Shown here one piece after another: positions 28,335 to 35,988 of a stretch of 64,000 nucleotides of DNA. The translations under genes and the position numbers were made by a program. Numbering within the stretch: the stretch's first letter is position 1; the number at the start of each line of letters is the position of its first letter. The stretch lies in contig CAWDUI010000038.1 in NCBI GenBank assembly GCA_963805445.1, forward strand, positions 1 to 64,000, given 5' to 3'. Under the pieces are notes generated by a model. The model ran no database searches. It worked only from the letters and a program-made list of their open reading frames with translations, and was not told the origin of the DNA. The DNA is from JAENVT01 sp963805445. GTDB lineage: Bacteria; Actinomycetota; Acidimicrobiia; Acidimicrobiales; Ilumatobacteraceae.

Positions 28335-28405
28335 GGTCGTCCTCCTGGAGCGAACATCGCGACGCTAGCGAGGTGATCGCCCGTACCGCAGCACAGGTGC
28401 CGGGT

Positions 28406-28765
28406 TCAGGTCTCGACGAGGTTCAAGGCGGTCACATCGGCCACGCCTTTGACCCTGGTGAGCCGGCGCACGTGTGCACCGGAGTTCGGCCACTGCTCAG
28501 CACTGGTCAGCAGCGTGACGACACCATCGTTGACAGCGACATCTTTCAAGGCGGGATCTCGTCGCAGAACCGGATCGGCGGTGACCGCCATCCGTACCTT
28601 CGCTTCGGTGATCACCTCTGACATCGGCCGGGTTCGGCGCTGGGCAACGGCCCGGCGCAAGAAGTCCGACCAGCGAACGACGTCTTTTCGGTTGACCCAC
28701 GCGGCCCAGGCCAACGCAGCGAGCCACAGCGGGCGAATTCGTCGGCGAACGATTCGGGGAATCAT
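28406..28765 (-). CDS. BON-domain protein with N-terminal hydrophobic segment
   Basis: Protein of 119 residues. A basic start (MIPRIVRRRIR) and a short hydrophobic segment (PLWLAALAWAAWV) suggest membrane association. The C-terminal half is a BON domain (ITEAKVRMAVTADPVL, LKDVAVNDGVVTLLTSAEQW, VKGVADVTALNLV), a small alpha/beta module thought to bind phospholipid or other membranes. AAAGGA precedes the ATG. On the same strand as, and directly downstream of, the sigma-factor operon (70 bases), so it may be its last cistron or a target gene. Confidence 0.83.
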   Translation of the reverse strand: MIPRIVRRRIRPLWLAALAWAAWVNRKDVVRWSDFLRRAVAQRRTRPMSEVITEAKVRMAVTADPVLRRDPALKDVAVNDGVVTLLTSAEQWPNSGAHVRRLTRVKGVADVTALNLVET

Positions 28766-28835
28766 GAACGTCCTTTCATGGAGTCACCTCGTTGTACCCA
28801 GCAGGCCACGTCGCCAAACGCATCGGTCGGCGGGC

Positions 28836-29585
28836 TCAGGTGGCGTCGGGCGGATCGTCGTGCATGAAGGTGCGCAATTCGGCCAGGCTGGAGGCGATCA
28901 ACCGTCCCACGTGCACCTGACTGGTGCCGATCTGCTCGGCGATCTGGGCCTGGCTGAGCTCATCGAAGAAGCGGAGGTACAAGATCTGGCGCTGGCGCGG
29001 GCGCAGCCGATCGAGCAGCCCGGCGATGACCTCGCGATTCAGCACGGCCTCGAAGTTGGCCTCGACGGTCGGGGTCGACTTGCCGGATTGATCCAAGGGC
29101 CGCGCCCGATAGGCGTTGTTGGCCTCCAACGCCTCGATCACGGCCTCATCGGAGACCTTCATGCGTTCGGCGATCTCGGCGATCCGCGGTGATCGATGCA
29201 GCTCCTTCGACAGCGCCTCGCTGGCGGCGTTGACCGCTGGTCGGAGATCTTTGGCGCGGCGCGACACATGGACGCCCCACGTGTGATCTCGAAAGTACCG
29301 CCGCAGCTCGCCCATGATGGTCGGCGTCGCGTAGGCCCCGAATGGCACACCGTGGTCAGGGTCGAATCGATCGATCGCGTTGAGCAGGCCGATGCGCGCC
29401 ACCTGCACCAGGTCGTCGAAGGGCTCGCCGCGGTCGGCGAATCGGCGGGCGCCACGGGCGGCCAGCCACAGTGTGTGATCAGCGATCTCGTCGCGCAATT
29501 GAGGATCGCGGTTGAGCGAGTAGCGATCGAAGGACTCCACCAGCCATGTCTCATCCCGTTCCGACTGGCTGTGCATTGCTGTCAC
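28836..29585 (-). CDS. Sigma-B/F/G-type alternative sigma factor
   Basis: Intact 249-residue sigma-70 group 3 protein. Region 2 includes RFADRGEPFDDLVQVARIGLLNAIDRFDPDHGVPFGAYATPTIMGELRRYFRD, region 3 is around LHRSPRIAEIAERMKVSDEAV, and region 4 ends with RQILYLRFFDELSQAQIAEQIGTSQVHVGRLIASSL. This is the stress/sporulation SigB-SigF class. GTG at 29585 overlaps the stop of the RsbW-like gene by 4 bases (GTGA); an ATG three codons on is possible. Third gene of a STAS, RsbW-like, sigma order, matching the rsbV-rsbW-sigB arrangement, so activity is expected to be controlled by partner switching. Confidence 0.92.
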   Translation of the reverse strand: MTAMHSQSERDETWLVESFDRYSLNRDPQLRDEIADHTLWLAARGARRFADRGEPFDDLVQVARIGLLNAIDRFDPDHGVPFGAYATPTIMGELRRYFRDHTWGVHVSRRAKDLRPAVNAASEALSKELHRSPRIAEIAERMKVSDEAVIEALEANNAYRARPLDQSGKSTPTVEANFEAVLNREVIAGLLDRLRPRQRQILYLRFFDELSQAQIAEQIGTSQVHVGRLIASSLAELRTFMHDDPPDAT

Positions 29586-29971
29586 GTGATCGACGAGTGA
29601 GCCACTGCCGCCCAGATCTGGGCTCGGTCGTCGACGAGCTCGATGCCGTGCCGCGTGCAGACGCCGGCGAGCACCGTTCGGCAGAGGATGAGGTCGGGGT
29701 GGTCGGCGTCGAAGGTCTCGATCGCGGTCTGGCCGCGGACGCTGAACGACTGGTCCTCGACCATGAACTGGATCTCGATCGTCTTCCCGCCGCCATGCTC
29801 GATCAGCGCCAGCAGCACCTCGCTGACCGCGATCTTGATGTCTTCGATTTCGTCCACCGTGAACTCGGCCAGACCGGCGATACCGCTGGCGGCCAATCGA
29901 AGGACCCGCGACAGGGTCGGATCGGGTGGCAGTCGCAGCTCGACCGGCCCGATGGAGACCGGCTCAGTCAC
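29582..29971 (-). CDS. RsbW-like sigma regulator with degenerate ATP site
   Basis: Protein of 129 residues in the anti-sigma position of an rsbV-rsbW-sigB-like operon. The fold fits the RsbW/HATPase_c_2 family, but the site normally reading SELVTNAIxHG is SEVLLALIEHGGG, placing Ala at the Mg-coordinating Asn. The DxGxG and GRGL glycine motifs are not visible in the rest (FMVEDQSFSVRGQTAIETF, LILCRTVLAGVCTRHG). It may therefore bind the sigma factor without kinase activity. GTG at 29971 overlaps the STAS stop by 8 bases, and its TGA overlaps the sigma start. It could instead be a non-sigma protein of related fold; the operon makes anti-sigma the best guess. Confidence 0.78.
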   Translation of the reverse strand: MTEPVSIGPVELRLPPDPTLSRVLRLAASGIAGLAEFTVDEIEDIKIAVSEVLLALIEHGGGKTIEIQFMVEDQSFSVRGQTAIETFDADHPDLILCRTVLAGVCTRHGIELVDDRAQIWAAVAHSSIT

Positions 29972-30290
29972 GATCGGTCTCGATGGAGAAGTGTTCGGTG
30001 GTGCTCGTGATCTGCAGGAGCCGGAGCACCTCGGCGCCGACGTTGCGAAGCACGACGGTTGCACCGTTGTCGCGCGCCCGTCTGCTGGCGCCCAACAGGC
30101 TGCGCAGTCCGGAGGAATCGACGAAGTAGACGTCGCCGAGGTCGATGACGACGGGGCCGTCTCCCTCGCGCGTCAGGATCGCGGCCTCGAGGATCGGGCC
30201 GCCGGCCACGTCGATGTCGCCATGAACGACGATCACACCATCGGCTTGATTGTTGATGGTGAGCGAATCGTGCTTGCCCATGTCGGTCAC
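29964..30290 (-). CDS. STAS anti-sigma-factor antagonist (RsbV-like)
   Basis: Protein of 108 residues with a complete STAS domain: GVIVVHGDIDVAGGPILEAAIL, VVIDLGDVYFVDSSGLRSLLGASRRARDNG, VVLRNVGAEVLRLLQITST. The phosphorylatable serine position is present in VDSSGL. GTG at 30290 is supported by AGGAGG 8 bases before it; an earlier ATG at 30341 has no such site. First gene of the sigma operon. Unphosphorylated, such proteins sequester the anti-sigma factor and free sigma. Because the adjacent RsbW-like protein has a degraded ATP site, its kinase may be another ATPase, for example that at 23005-23457. Confidence 0.88.
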   Translation of the reverse strand: MTDMGKHDSLTINNQADGVIVVHGDIDVAGGPILEAAILTREGDGPVVIDLGDVYFVDSSGLRSLLGASRRARDNGATVVLRNVGAEVLRLLQITSTTEHFSIETDRD

Positions 30291-30412
30291 TGGCGGGGCC
30301 TCCTGGCGGCTGGATCTTGCGGTGGGCGCATGTGGTTGCACACGCTACGTGCCGTAACCCGAATCGGTGCCGATGACCTTCCAGCACTGCAGCGAATTTC
30401 TTTCAGGACCAT

Positions 30413-30437
30413 GTTTAGCTCACCGGCGATCGCGGTA
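30413..30437 (+). promoter_or_regulatory. Candidate SigB/SigF-type promoter
   Basis: GTTT (30413-30416) and GGTA (30434-30437) spaced by 17 bases resemble the GTTT-N15-17-GGGTA class read by SigB/SigF-type sigma factors. The site precedes the small gene at 30479 and is divergent from the sigma operon. It is a short, loosely matched motif. Confidence 0.35.
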
Positions 30438-30478
30438 GTAGAGCCGACAACTTCACATTTTCCACGAAGGAGGGCAGA

Positions 30479-30718
30479 GTGAGCGATCAGCGGTCTCAAC
30501 GGTCAGCCGAGGCTGACACCGCTGAGTCCAACAGATCCTGTCTCGTCGTTACCCGTCCCCAACGACGACAGGCACCGGGTCACGACGGCGGCTTCGACTC
30601 TCGAGTTCAAGCCGCCGTCATGGCCTTTCTCGTTGACTTCTACGAGCCGTCTCGTGTTCAGGATCCGGAGCCCACACTCAACATGATCTCGCTGATGGAC
30701 CCCCACAGCGAGCGCTGA
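30479..30718 (+). CDS. Small protein divergent from the sigma operon
   Basis: A 79-residue frame from GTG at 30479 with a very strong ribosome site (AAGGAGGG, 4-6 bases before the start). The N-terminal half is polar (SAEADTAESNRS); the C-terminal half, AAVMAFLVDFYEPSRVQDPEPTLNMISLMD, looks folded or helical. Codon bias is weaker than in neighbouring genes. Two hairpin-forming repeats lie within the first half of the frame and a strong terminator follows it. It could be a short stress protein under the sigma factor encoded across the spacer, or a structured RNA that is also translated. No family recognised. Confidence 0.5.
   Translation: MSDQRSQRSAEADTAESNRSCLVVTRPQRRQAPGHDGGFDSRVQAAVMAFLVDFYEPSRVQDPEPTLNMISLMDPHSER
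30544..30619 (+). repeat. Two tandem inverted repeats inside the small gene
   Basis: First hairpin: CGTCGTT (30544-30550) pairs with AACGACG (30561-30567) around a 10-base loop. Second: GACGGCGGCTTCGACTC (30584-30600) pairs with the complementary arm at 30603-30619 with 15 of 17 positions matching and only 2 bases between arms. Both are within coding sequence, which is unusual, and would form strong RNA structures. Confidence 0.7.
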
Positions 30719-30736
30719 GCCCCCATTCAGCGATCC

Positions 30737-30777
30737 AAACGTGCCTGGCCCGACCCGTCCCCGGGCCGGGCACGTTT
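30737..30777. terminator. Strong bidirectional terminator
   Basis: AAACGTGCC-T-GGCCCG pairs with CGGGCC-G-GGCACGTTT (16 bp with one T-G wobble) around a 9-base loop. It lies between the small gene and the convergent desaturase gene. The right arm ends GTTT on the plus strand and the left begins AAAC, so either direction has a short U-tract. Confidence 0.8.
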
Positions 30778-30824
30778 GCAAATTGGCCCGGTTCGAACCG
30801 ACAATCAGAGCCGTTCAGAGCCGT

Positions 30825-31898
30825 TCAAGGGCGGGTGCCCATCACCTTCAGCCAGCGGGCGTGGGACTGCACCGCTTTCCACGGCGTCGGGTGGCTGTGA
30901 ATCGTGAGTTGGCACTGGTCGCATGCTCGATCGAGCCGTTCCGCGACGAGGGGGTACACGGTATGCGGCAGGCGAGGAGCAAGGTGGTGCTCGACCTGGT
31001 AGTCGAGCCCGCCCATCAGCCAGTGCAAGGCGTGGCCGCCAACCTTGGTGCGGCAATGCACGTCGACGGTCGTTCGCAGTTGGTGGGTGATGAAGTCGGA
31101 GCCGCGACGAGCCGAATCTGCATCGGGGAACTCCACCCCTTCCGTGCAGTGGGCCAGTTGGAACATCGTCGCCAGCAGCAGGCCGACCATCCATGACACT
31201 GCGAGGTAGAACGTCAGCACGACCCACCAGCGGTGGTAGACGAGCGGCACGGCGAAGGCCCACCCGACGTGCATCACTTTGCCGAGCCCGATCATGACGA
31301 AGTCGCGGCGGCGCGGTTGTCGGGCGAATCGTTGGCGACCGATTCCGTGGTTCTTGAGGTCGATGAAGTCGGAGATCAACAGCCACTGCAATGTCAAGAA
31401 CCCGTAGAGCACCCACATGTAGAGATGCTGGTACCGATGCCATGGGTGCCATGGCTGGTCGGGCGCAAGACGGGCGAACGGGGCTTGGTCGATGTCGGCG
31501 TCGATGCCGACCATGTTGGTGTTGCCGTGATGTAGGTAGTTGTGCTTGAAGCGCCAGATCCACGAGCTCGCGCCGAGCAGGTCGCCTGTGTACCCGACGA
31601 CACGATTCACGGTGCGCGATGTGCTGAACGAGGCGTGGTTGGCGTCGTGGAACACCGAGGTCGCCGTTGCGGTCAAGGCGATGACCAGCACCAGTGCTGA
31701 CACGATCTTGATCACGACAGACGACTCGGCTATCACCAGTGACCAGTAGCTGACGCCGGCAAGGACTGCAATCACGACCGCCTTGAGATGGAGCCTTCGA
31801 CGGGCAAGAAGCAGTTCGCGCGGAGACGGCCGAACCGCCTCGGTGAGCGATCGCTGGTGCTCATCCGAGCGCCCGATGGGTGCCGCAATCGTCTGCAT
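30825..31898 (-). CDS. Membrane fatty acid (acyl-lipid) desaturase
   Basis: Intact 357-residue integral membrane di-iron desaturase. The three histidine boxes are present: HDANH near residue 88, HNYLHHGNTN near 125 and QVEHHLAPRLPH near 305, with hydrophobic pairs before the first (VVIAVLAGVSYWSLVIA, IVSALVLVIALTATATSVF) and between the second and third. The QVEHH box, with Gln before V-E, is seen in front-end and some acyl-lipid desaturases. ATG at 31898 has GAAGGAG upstream. It introduces double bonds into membrane acyl chains using oxygen and an electron donor, and cold or membrane-stress control is common. It sits inside the signalling island, next to the stress sigma module. Confidence 0.9.
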   Translation of the reverse strand: MQTIAAPIGRSDEHQRSLTEAVRPSPRELLLARRRLHLKAVVIAVLAGVSYWSLVIAESSVVIKIVSALVLVIALTATATSVFHDANHASFSTSRTVNRVVGYTGDLLGASSWIWRFKHNYLHHGNTNMVGIDADIDQAPFARLAPDQPWHPWHRYQHLYMWVLYGFLTLQWLLISDFIDLKNHGIGRQRFARQPRRRDFVMIGLGKVMHVGWAFAVPLVYHRWWVVLTFYLAVSWMVGLLLATMFQLAHCTEGVEFPDADSARRGSDFITHQLRTTVDVHCRTKVGGHALHWLMGGLDYQVEHHLAPRLPHTVYPLVAERLDRACDQCQLTIHSHPTPWKAVQSHARWLKVMGTRP

Positions 31899-32038
31899 TG
31901 CCTCGCTCCTTCGACAATCGGCCGAAACCGCCTGCCGGGGATTGGAGCGGGCCGCCACTCACGGTTGAAGTGGCTGGTTCACCCTATCTCTCGGTGTGGT
32001 CGATGGCCGTCGTCGCGGCCGAGAGTTTGATGGCTGCT

Positions 32039-32080
32039 AGGCTTGCATTCGAGCCTCACGCTGACTGAACGGTCTAGACC
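32039..32080 (+). promoter_or_regulatory. Hairpin plus 10-bp palindrome upstream of the GAF-ANTAR genes
   Basis: AGGCTTG-CATT-CGAGCCT (32039-32056) can form a 7-bp stem, including one T-G pair, with a 4-base loop. GGTCTAGACC (32071-32080) is a perfect palindrome 33 bases before the ATG at 32113. They may be an RNA element and an operator; no known family motif matches. Confidence 0.35.
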
Positions 32081-32112
32081 ATGCCGCCGGGTCGTGATGA
32101 AAGTAGGAGGGC

Positions 32113-32894
32113 ATGGTCGTCGTGACAGTGCGTTTGCACAGTGCCGAGTTCAGACCTGTGATTGGTTCGTGCGTGTGAACGACGATCAGTCGATCCGCAT
32201 CGCGGTCGCCTTCGCGCGGGCCGTGGCCAAGTCACCACCTGCTGGCTTGTGCAGCGCGTGTGTCGAACTCCTGGAGGTCTCCGGCGCCGGCATCACGCTG
32301 ATGGGGGCGGGGCAATCCGGACCGCTGTGCGTATCGAACCAGCGGATGGCGGCGCTCGAGGATCTGCAGTTCACGATGGGTGTGGGACCCTGCCAGGACG
32401 CGTTCAAGTCCGGTATCCCCGTCCACGCCCCGCGTCTCTTCGGCCGTGAGGTCCCCCATTGGCCGGCGTTCCTCGACATGGCCCTCGAGGTGGGGATCAA
32501 TGCGGTTTTTGCCTATCCGCTGGCCCTCAATGGCGCGAAGATCGGTGTGATGACGTTGTACCAGGATCTCGCGGGTGACTTGACCGGCAGCCAACACGAG
32601 GACAGCCTCGCTCTGGCCGGAGTGCTGACCGAGACGGTACTGAGCCTGCAGGATGCCTCACCGGAGGGTGTGCTCGCTGAAAGTCTCGAAGGAACCGTGG
32701 CCTACCGGGCCGAGGTCCACCAAGCCTCGGGCATGGTGTCGATCCAGCTGAGGATCCCCGTGGCCGAAGCAATCGTGCGAATTCGCGCCCACGCGTTCGC
32801 CGAAGGACGGCCTGTCGGCGAGGTCGCACGAGATATTGTCGCCCGTCGATTGCGTTTAGCGGACGATCGACGCGTACCAGGAGAAGGGGTGTAG
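32113..32894 (+). CDS. GAF-ANTAR RNA-binding regulator 1
   Basis: About 250 residues. GAF domain (VAFARAVAKSPPAGLCSACVELLEVSGAGITLMG, MGVGPCQDAFKSGIPVHAP, INAVFAYPLALNGAKIGVMTLYQD) followed by an ANTAR domain (AEVHQASGMVSIQLRIPVAEAIVRIRAHAFAEGRPVGEVARDIV). ANTAR proteins bind two-hairpin RNAs and prevent transcription termination. The best ribosome site (TAGGAGGG) belongs to ATG at 32113, which after 21 codons stops at GTGTGA; the GAF frame overlaps there with GTG codons at 32169 or 32175. Either the true N-terminus is 32113 with a frame error near 32170, or a short leader peptide is coupled to a GTG start. Ends 4 bases before the next GAF-ANTAR gene. Confidence 0.8.
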
Positions 32895-32898
32895 GACT

Positions 32899-33681
32899 GT
32901 GTCCAACGATGCTGAACTGAAAGCGCTGACTCGACAAGCGCTGACTGCGACGACGTTTGTCGAGATCGTCGACACACTCGTCGACGACTTCGACGTGATC
33001 GAAGTGCTGACCGTACTGACGTCGCGAAGCGTCGAGTTGCTGGAAGCTGCCGCTGCGGGGATTCTGCTGGTCGACACCACGGGCCAACTCCGGGTGATCG
33101 GTGCGTCGACCGAGCAGGTGGGGCTGCTCGAACTGTTCCAGATCCAGAACGACCAGGGCCCGTGCCTCGACTGCTTCCACTCCGGGTCGGTCGTGTCCGA
33201 AGCCAACCTCGGCGCGTCGACACTGTGGCCGCAATTCGCGGAAGAGTGCGTTCGGGCCGGGTTCCCATCGGTTTGCGCCGTGCCGTTGCGCTTGAAGGAC
33301 CTGATTCTGGGGTGCCTCAATCTGTTCATGTCCGAGCCGGTTCAGCTCTCCGAAGGAGAGATCCTGCTGGCCCAGGCCCTTGCCGACGTTGCCTGCATCG
33401 CCATCGTGCAGGACCAGGCGACGCGCGAGGCCGCAGTTCGCGAAGGTCATTTGCAGCACGCCCTCAGCAGTCGTATCGTGATCGAGCAGGCCAAGGGCAT
33501 GATCGCCGAGCGCGGTGGACTCGACATGGACGAATCGTTTGCCCGGCTGCGCGCCTTTGCCCGCAGCAGCAACCGTGGCCTGACCGAGGTGGCCGAAGCG
33601 CTGGTCGGTGGCACGATCGGCCTCGACACCGTGGTCAGCGGTCGCCGCGTACCGCCGCCACCGAACACTCGCCGGCCCTGA
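32899..33681 (+). CDS. GAF-ANTAR RNA-binding regulator 2
   Basis: Intact 260-residue protein opening with GTG. N-terminal GAF domain (TLVDDFDVIEVLTVLTSRSVELLEAAAAGILLVD, NDQGPCLDCFHSGSVVSEANL, SVCAVPLRLKDLILGCLNLF) and C-terminal ANTAR domain (SSRIVIEQAKGMIAERGGLDMDESFARLRAFARSSNRGLTEVAEALV) with the conserved aromatic-free but A-K-G-M core typical of the family. Immediately downstream of the first GAF-ANTAR gene, so the two are probably a pair. The GAF ligand is unknown. Target RNAs are not evident in the window. Confidence 0.9.
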   Translation: MSNDAELKALTRQALTATTFVEIVDTLVDDFDVIEVLTVLTSRSVELLEAAAAGILLVDTTGQLRVIGASTEQVGLLELFQIQNDQGPCLDCFHSGSVVSEANLGASTLWPQFAEECVRAGFPSVCAVPLRLKDLILGCLNLFMSEPVQLSEGEILLAQALADVACIAIVQDQATREAAVREGHLQHALSSRIVIEQAKGMIAERGGLDMDESFARLRAFARSSNRGLTEVAEALVGGTIGLDTVVSGRRVPPPPNTRRP

Positions 33682-33809
33682 CGAGCGCAGATTTTGCGGT
33701 CTGCCGTTGTGCCGTGGACGCACTCGGTGTACTGTCCCTTCAAGAGCAATTCGCTCCAGCTGCGTGGCTCCAGTCCCTGGTTGCGCCCTCGCCGACGAGG
33801 AGAGCCATC

Positions 33810-34163
33810 GTGCGCACCCGGGACATGCGTGCAGCGACTGCACTGACAGACGCATCACCAGACGATCCGCGGATCACTGTTCGGGTCTCTCGATCCGGTC
33901 GACGCGGACGCGTCGTGCAGATCGGTGGCGAGCTGGATGTGGCCTCGCGTGGGCAGGTGCACCGCGCCTGCCTGACGGGCCGCCGCAATGAAGTCGTGGT
34001 CGAGATGACCGAGATGACCTTCATGGACTGCTGCGGATATGGCGGTTTGGTCGCCGCCCGCCAGACCCTGCGCCGTCACGGCGGTTCCTTGACGCTGCGC
34101 AATCAATCGGGGCAGCCGGCCGAGCTGCTGGCAATGATCACCAAACTCGAGTCGCGCAACTAG
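33810..34163 (+). CDS. STAS-domain protein with Cys at the phosphoserine site
   Basis: Protein of 117 residues. STAS fold: ITVRVSRSGRRGRVVQIGGELDVASRGQVHRACL, EVVVEMTEMTFMDCCGYGGLVAARQTLRRHGGSLTLRNQSG, AELLAMI. In canonical antagonists the loop reads D-S-S-G; here it is D-C-C-G, so the phosphorylatable serine is replaced by cysteine. It cannot be regulated in the standard way, and a thiol-based or constitutive mode is possible. GTG at 33810 has GAGGAG upstream; ATG at 33825 is an alternative. Follows the GAF-ANTAR pair on the same strand after 128 bases. Confidence 0.83.
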   Translation: MRTRDMRAATALTDASPDDPRITVRVSRSGRRGRVVQIGGELDVASRGQVHRACLTGRRNEVVVEMTEMTFMDCCGYGGLVAARQTLRRHGGSLTLRNQSGQPAELLAMITKLESRN

Positions 34164-34178
34164 CAACGTGCCGACCCG

Positions 34179-34946
34179 CTACATGTCGATCGCGTTGCGC
34201 GTCGTCTCGATCAACTCGGCGAACTCGGCGAGTTCTGGCTCGCCGATCGATGCGTAGATCGGCACCAGTAGCCGCGACGTCAGCTTCTCTGCCTCGGCAC
34301 GCGCCTCGCGGGTTTCCTCGGCGTCCCTGAACGGTCCGGTCCATCCGAGGTGCTCTGCCCAGACAGGGCCACTGCGCGGCGGGGGCGCCGGTGAAGCCAG
34401 CACGGCGTCGAGCGGTGTGATCCCACACGCGTGGACCGCGACGATGTGCGCCGCGCCGCGTAGCTCGCGCAGAACGTGCATGGTCAACGCGACCCTGCCG
34501 TTGACGTCGTCGGGCTGGGGCTGGGCGCGCCACCCGGCAAACACAGTGCCGATGGATCCGTCGGCGGCGTTGGCGATTCGGCGGCCGAGCTCGTCGAGTC
34601 TGGCCATGCGTGCCTGGTCGAACCTGGCGAGCTCTGTCGAGCCCCACCGGCAGCACAACGAGGTGTATGCGTCGGCCACCTGACGAGGGGTGAGGCCCGC
34701 GGGAATTGACTCCCAAGCGTCGCGGACCCGGTTCGGCGCGAGGAACGCCAGACCAGCCGCAGCCACGGCGGAGTCACCATCGCCGAGCACACCGGCGCGT
34801 CCGACGATCCACAGATCCGACCCCGATTGCATCTCGAGGTCGACGGCGAGTCGATCGGCCATCGGGCCGGTCATCCAACCTCGCACGAACTGCTGGATGG
34901 GCTTCAGCACTCTCTCGACCTGTTCGGCCGCGGTCATCGTTGTCAT
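34179..34946 (-). CDS. SCO6745-like helical protein
   Basis: Intact 255-residue all-helical-looking protein. Features: FVRGWMTGPMADRLAVDLEM, GLAFLAPNRVRDAWESIPAGLTPRQVADAYTSLCCRWGSTEL, VNGRVALTMHVLRELRGAAHIVAVHACGITPLDAVL and a Glu-rich helical end. This pattern recalls the actinobacterial SCO6745 family, whose function is unknown; the match is from memory and moderate. GGAGGGAC precedes the ATG at 34946. No signal peptide. Same strand as the following F420-type oxidoreductase (33 bases apart), which would be upstream in transcription, so a two-gene unit is possible. Confidence 0.65.
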   Translation of the reverse strand: MTTMTAAEQVERVLKPIQQFVRGWMTGPMADRLAVDLEMQSGSDLWIVGRAGVLGDGDSAVAAAGLAFLAPNRVRDAWESIPAGLTPRQVADAYTSLCCRWGSTELARFDQARMARLDELGRRIANAADGSIGTVFAGWRAQPQPDDVNGRVALTMHVLRELRGAAHIVAVHACGITPLDAVLASPAPPPRSGPVWAEHLGWTGPFRDAEETREARAEAEKLTSRLLVPIYASIGEPELAEFAELIETTRNAIDM

Positions 34947-34979
34947 GTGAACTGTCCCTCCGGACGTCGTCGAGTGGGC

Positions 34980-35874
34980 TCAGGCGTGGGCGACGGGGGC
35001 GACGGCGTCGTGCCAGCGGATCGAAGCAGCGAGATGCTCCGCGGGTGTTGCGTAGCCGCCGCCCGCGGTTGACACGCGGAGGTGGGTCGCCCCGAGATCG
35101 CGAAAGGCGGTGGCAGAGTCGACCCAGGTCTGTGGGTCATCGTCGGAGCGGATGCGCATGCCGCACTCGATTCCGAGCGCGTTCGGGTCGCGTCCGGCCG
35201 CCGTTGCGTACCCGCGTAGACGACTCAACGCCTCGGCCAGTTGATCGCCCGGTGGGAACTGGGGCATCCACCCGTCGGCCAGCCGTCCGGTTCGTTCCAG
35301 GACCCGTTCGACGAGGTTGCCGAAGAACGACCCCATCCAGATCGGGATCGGACGCTGCACGGGCAACGGGTTCAGTCCCATGCGGTCGAGGTGATGCCAT
35401 GTGCCATCGAACGTGACCAACTCCTCGGTCCACAACAGGCGCAGGACCTCGATCTGCTCCTCGATGCGACGGCCGCGGTTGGAGAAGTCTTGATCGAGCG
35501 CTTCGTACTCCATCCAGTTGCGACCGATGCCGACGCCGAGCCGCAGACGACCGCCGGAGAGCAGGTCGAGCTCTGCGGTCTGCTTGGCCAGCAGCACCGT
35601 CTGGCGTTGCGTGCTGACCACGATCGCAGTGGCCAGCTCGATACGGGAGGTGACCGCGGCGAGGAACGTCAGCAGCACCAGCGGTTCGTGGCACGGTACG
35701 TCGAAGGTGTGCACCTTCTCGCCGTCGCGCTCGGCGGTCGGGATGCCCGCCGGCGACGTGATCGTTGGCCAGCACGGCGTCGAACCCGGCGCCCTCGATC
35801 GCCTGGGCCATGTCTTTCAAGAAGGAAGGATCGTTGCCGATGTCGCTGGTGATGAGCATGGTTCCGAGCCGCAC
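34980..35874 (-). CDS. LLM-class (F420-type) oxidoreductase, frameshifted
   Basis: About 297 residues. Luciferase-like fold: VRLGTMLITSDIGNDPSFLKDMAQAIEGAGFDAVLANDHVAGG, then after the break TFLAAVTSRIELATAIVVSTQRQTVLLAKQTAELDLLSGGRLRLGVGIGRNWMEYEAL and PIWMGSFFGNLVERVLERTGRLADGWMP. This pattern is typical of F420-dependent actinobacterial enzymes. The break is near 35737, where GACCGCCGAG should lose one C. GTG at 35874 begins the family sequence. Substrate unknown. Followed on the same strand by the SCO6745-like gene. Confidence 0.87.
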
Positions 35875-35939
35875 GACGAGGAACGTAGCAAGTCGGCCGC
35901 TCACTGGGCGAGGTGCTCGTTCCACGTCGCGGGTCATCA

Positions 35940-35988
35940 AGCGTTTGTGAACTGGCGCCCCGTAGCGGGGCCGCAGACGTCAAACGCT
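35940..35988 (-). terminator. Nested hairpin terminator after the cobalamin-mutase-like gene
   Basis: Outer arms AGCGTTTG (35940-35947) and CAAACGCT (35981-35988) enclose a second hairpin GCCCCG-TAG-CGGGGC (35957-35971). It covers the stop of the gene ending at 35980 and separates it from the F420-type oxidoreductase downstream. Confidence 0.6.
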
